A stretch of DNA of 64,000 nt, from contig NHZP01000022.1 of NCBI GenBank assembly GCA_003313425.1, positions 496,001-560,000 of the forward strand, given 5' to 3'. Below, in pieces: positions 61,305-64,000 of this stretch. The DNA is from Pseudopyrenochaeta lycopersici (Eukaryota > Ascomycota > Dothideomycetes > Pleosporales > Pseudopyrenochaetaceae). The position numbers and the translations under genes are program-made. The notes beneath the pieces were generated by a model that searched no databases, was not told the origin of the DNA, and worked only from the letters and a program-made list of their open reading frames with translations. Positions within the stretch are counted from its first letter, which is position 1. Each line of letters begins with the position of its first letter.

Positions 61305-61872
61305 AATTATGCGCCCGTCCCCGTGCCTGTACCGAAAGAAAAGAAAAGACGTCGAAAAGCCCTAAGGCATCGCAGAGATGTCGGCAGCGAGACTCGAACG
61401 CGCGCTGAAGGGTGTCGTATTGGCTAAGCTTTTTGGCATGGAGCGGGGTTGCATGCGCGCGCAATATCTGTGGCTGTTCTGGCAGGCAGGCACATTCGGC
61501 CGAAGATCCCTGGAGTATCGTAATCCTGTCTACTGTGTTTCGGACGTCTGCAGGTGATGGTCGGATTGGCTGAGATTTTTACTGCAGGTGGGTGGGGGTT
61601 TTGGAGGTGCAAAAACGATGCTCAAAAGACGCTTGGTGGGGTGTCTTGGCAATGCGCCCTGTGCAGTGAGCAATCGCAGTTGCAATTGTATGGCAGGGGC
61701 GTTTCTTGCACGTTGCACTGTCACACAACCTTATTATTTGGAGTTACATCGTTCCTGCATGGCTCAGAAAGTGAAAGGCCATCACCTCATGTATATCACG
61801 ATTATTGTATAAACTAAGTTGGAATTTGAAAGATTGAAGATGCTATCTCACTCCTGCCGATAACATACCGCC
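61305..61872. promoter_or_regulatory. Divergent promoter region TFC3 / ureD
   Basis: 568 bp between divergent start codons. A tRNA-B-box-like string (GACTCGAAC near 61390) was inspected, but no cloverleaf could be built around it. No gene was supported. Confidence 0.55.
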
Positions 61873-62874
61873 ATGTTCTTTAAATCTCCATTCGGAGCAT
61901 CCACCTCAAAACCTGGAAATGGATCCATCGTTATCGACGTTCTACCTCCAAATAAGCCAGTTCTTCGCACTATATCTTACCAATATCCATTGAAGTTGGT
62001 TGCACCGGATCCGCTGCCACCCCCATCACATGGCGAGGACGCACAATCACCACCGCTTATCCATACAATCTTTCTTCTCACATATGGCGGCGGTATTGTT
62101 GCTGGAGACAGCATAAACTTAGACGTAAAGTTACAGAGCAATACAAGACTCATCCTTCTGACTCAAGGATCTACGAAGGTTTTCAAGACCCCTACTCCAG
62201 ACCGAGTGTCCCGACAGTATATGACGGTGCATGTCAAACACAATGCAGCGTTAGTATATCTTCCTGATCCAGTCCAACCATTTGCTCAATCAGCCTTCTC
62301 CCAATCACAAATCTACAACCTAGAAAATGAGCAGGGAAACTTGTGCGTCTGCGACTGGGTAACCAGCGGCCGCTCAGCAAGAGGCGAGAACTGGGATATT
62401 TACGAATACAAGAGCAGGAACGAAGTGTGGGCCACGAACACCACAGGGAAAAATAAACTCCTCCTAAGAGACAACCTGATTTTGGATAAGGACGGCCGAA
62501 CAGACATGTCCCTCTCGGCACGCATGGACGGGTTATCAGTCTTCGGTACCCTCATCCTGCGGGGCCCCGTCTTCTCCTCCTTATCAAAGTTCTTCCTCGA
62601 TGAGTTTGAAGCATTGCCACGTATCGGGGGTCGCGACTGGGGTGACGCAGCGCAGCGCGAGCTGTCACCCAAAGAACACAGACGAGCAGACAGACTGAAT
62701 CGAGAAAAAGCCGATGGTTTGATCTGGAGCGCGGCTAATGTGCGCGGGTTCGTGTTGGTCAAGTTCGGGAGTAGGGAGGTGGAGGGTTCGAGAAATTGGT
62801 TGAGGGATATGATCCGAGAAGAGGGGAGTGTAATGCATGCGTTTGGGGAGAGAGCGGTGTTGTGTTTGAAGTGA
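61873..62874 (+). CDS. ureD: Urease accessory protein UreD
   Basis: Intronless, 333 residues. UreD (UreH) forms the scaffold, with UreF and UreG, that delivers nickel to apo-urease. Family blocks are LRTISYQYPLKLVAP, IFLLTYGGGIVAGDSINLDV, LILLTQGSTKVFKT, ALVYLPDPVQPFAQSAFSQ, LCVCDWVTSGRSARGENWD and GTLILRGPVF. The long hydrophilic insertion before the end is common in fungal versions. The ATG at 61873 has a good GCC context and gives the usual Lys/Ser-rich beginning. Fungal ureases are single-chain and nickel-dependent, so urea use is expected in this organism; urease itself is not in the window. It lies convergent with MGM1, with 222 bp between the two stop codons. Confidence 0.95.
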   Translation: MFFKSPFGASTSKPGNGSIVIDVLPPNKPVLRTISYQYPLKLVAPDPLPPPSHGEDAQSPPLIHTIFLLTYGGGIVAGDSINLDVKLQSNTRLILLTQGSTKVFKTPTPDRVSRQYMTVHVKHNAALVYLPDPVQPFAQSAFSQSQIYNLENEQGNLCVCDWVTSGRSARGENWDIYEYKSRNEVWATNTTGKNKLLLRDNLILDKDGRTDMSLSARMDGLSVFGTLILRGPVFSSLSKFFLDEFEALPRIGGRDWGDAAQRELSPKEHRRADRLNREKADGLIWSAANVRGFVLVKFGSREVEGSRNWLRDMIREEGSVMHAFGERAVLCLK

Positions 62875-63096
62875 GTTACAGGGAGAGAGAACAGTATATA
62901 TGAATCACGGATGAGAGAGGGGATGAACGTAAGTCATAATTTGTGTGGTCATATTTACACTATCCACAGAGTAGCGAAGTCTCCAAGATCAACAAAGTCG
63001 TTTTGAATCCCTGGTATCACCTTTCATACAACCCTCTGAAACTCCCATGCGCCATACATTCTATTGCTTTCAGAAATCTCTGATCATGTATGTCGT

Positions 63097-64000
63097 CTAA
63101 AACAAACTCCAACCACCCTTCCTCCCTGTATCTCTCTCCCGCTCTTGACGTCTCGACATCACACGCTTTTCCCTTTGCTCAAGCTGTCTTAAGCCCTCCA
63201 TTTCCTTTAGTACATGTTCGAGCAACTCTTTTCGGCGCACAACATCGAGATGACGCTTGATCTTTGGATCTTCCTTGGCGAAGGCCTCAATTTCTGCTGG
63301 AGAGAGGCCGCGACCGAGACGGGCGTCAAGCTCGCGTGGGAACTACGGGCATGTTAGCGTCAAACTGCTGGAATAGAGAACGGAAGAGTTTGCGGGACAA
63401 TACGGCTATGAGGAAGTCAAATCGGGTGCTTACAATGTAGTAGAATTTGCTTAGCAGTTCGGCATCGAGAAAAAGGTCGGCCGTAGTAGTAAGCTTGTCC
63501 GCCACCGCATCGAGGAAGACTTCTGGACAGTGGTATTTATTTTTCTTGTTGGCGCATTGTTTACTCTTGACGGCGAGGAGGCGGAGTTTGAGGACACTCA
63601 CTCTGTCACGGAGGAAGACTGCTTCTCGGCCTAGGCACCTATTGTCAGTGCATCTCATCATGATAATCAGATTTAGAGTCAAACATACCTTTCGCCAGCA
63701 GCGCTGAGCTGAACCCTCCAGCACCGCCTACACCATCACCCTCAAGAACGACTTGGCCGCTCCTTACGCGGTCAATGAAAGACATGACGTCTCTAACTTT
63801 CTTGCGCCCGCCTACTTGATCCTCAAGCTGCTTGACCGCCGCCTCACACACCTTAAGCTCGTCCTTCAACACGGACGTCACATTTTCCCTACCCTTGGCC
63901 CATTCATTATCCTCAACCTCAATGCGGTACTTGTACGGCTTTATGCAGATTTCCAGCTCGTCAGAGATATCATATGAAAGGTCTTTGAGGATAGTAGTTG
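63097..64000 (-). CDS. MGM1: Mitochondrial dynamin-like GTPase Mgm1, C-terminal exons
   Basis: Three 3' exons are visible: 64000 (open at the window edge) to 63689, 63630-63434 and 63342-63097. The introns are 58 bp and 91 bp. Mgm1/OPA1 fuses inner mitochondrial membranes and shapes cristae. The visible part, about 251 residues, lacks the GTPase domain and covers the middle/GTPase-effector end. It contains CPEVFLDAVADKLTTTADLF, LDAELLSKFYY, FPRELDARLGRGL and EAFAKEDPKIKRHLDVVRRK, a strong match to the yeast Mgm1 C-terminus. The first intron has two close acceptors (AATAG and CCTAG); only the second keeps the frame (AK-GREAVFLRDR). The N-terminal and GTPase exons lie beyond the right edge. Confidence 0.9.

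Noticed and set aside
61380..61400. tRNA-like B-box string
   Set aside because: No A-box and no foldable acceptor stem at the right distance.

Overview
The window looks like a gene-dense nuclear chromosome segment from a filamentous ascomycete (Pezizomycotina). The basis is short GT-AG introns (mostly 46-80 bp), the fungal pH sensor palH, a fungal FUSC/DUF2421-type membrane protein, fungal Urb2, Utp8, Alb1 and Mgm1, and the complete absence of bacterial-type operons. Gene content and style suggest Dothideomycetes, perhaps Pleosporales, but that placement is an impression and not a measurement. All exon joins below were worked out by hand from splice signals, phase and family resemblance.

Left part (1-24.8 kb): the C-terminal end of URB2 enters from the left edge. 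Next come a gene-poor stretch with a possible decayed gene, a secreted conserved fungal protein, RPS29 in three exons, the sorting nexin MVP1 (-), the pH sensor palH (-), a 3.5 kb stretch without a recognisable gene, the cohesin subunit SCC3 (-), the 60S factor ALB1 (-) and a membrane-anchored ubiquitin-specific protease (+).

Middle part (25-42 kb): a large RING-finger protein with a twelve-copy octapeptide minisatellite (+), a FUSC/DUF2421 transporter-like protein (-), UTP8 (-) and ELG1 (+) sharing a 382 bp divergent promoter, and glyoxalase II in six exons (-). The spliced glyoxalase II has a metal-binding motif one residue shorter than the family consensus.

Accessory-looking part (42.5-53.5 kb): four almost certainly intronless enzyme genes lie together in AT-richer, gene-poor DNA. 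They are a dimethylglycine/sarcosine dehydrogenase-like flavoprotein (-), a Rieske oxygenase of the choline monooxygenase/betaine demethylase kind (+), an HAD hydrolase of the haloacid dehalogenase type (+) and a TcuA-like FAD oxidoreductase (+). Together they suggest catabolism of a quaternary or methylated amine. The dehydrogenase promoter side carries seven copies of the hexamer GCGACA in under 700 bp. A short, spliced, protein-like fragment of unknown family lies just downstream of the next gene.

Right part (53.5-64 kb): TFC3, the large B-block-binding subunit of TFIIIC (-), the urease accessory gene ureD (+) and the 3' exons of the mitochondrial dynamin MGM1 (-), which runs off the right edge. 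Ribosome production is strongly represented (URB2, RPS29, ALB1, UTP8, and TFC3 for Pol III). Nitrogen use is represented by ureD and the amine cluster.
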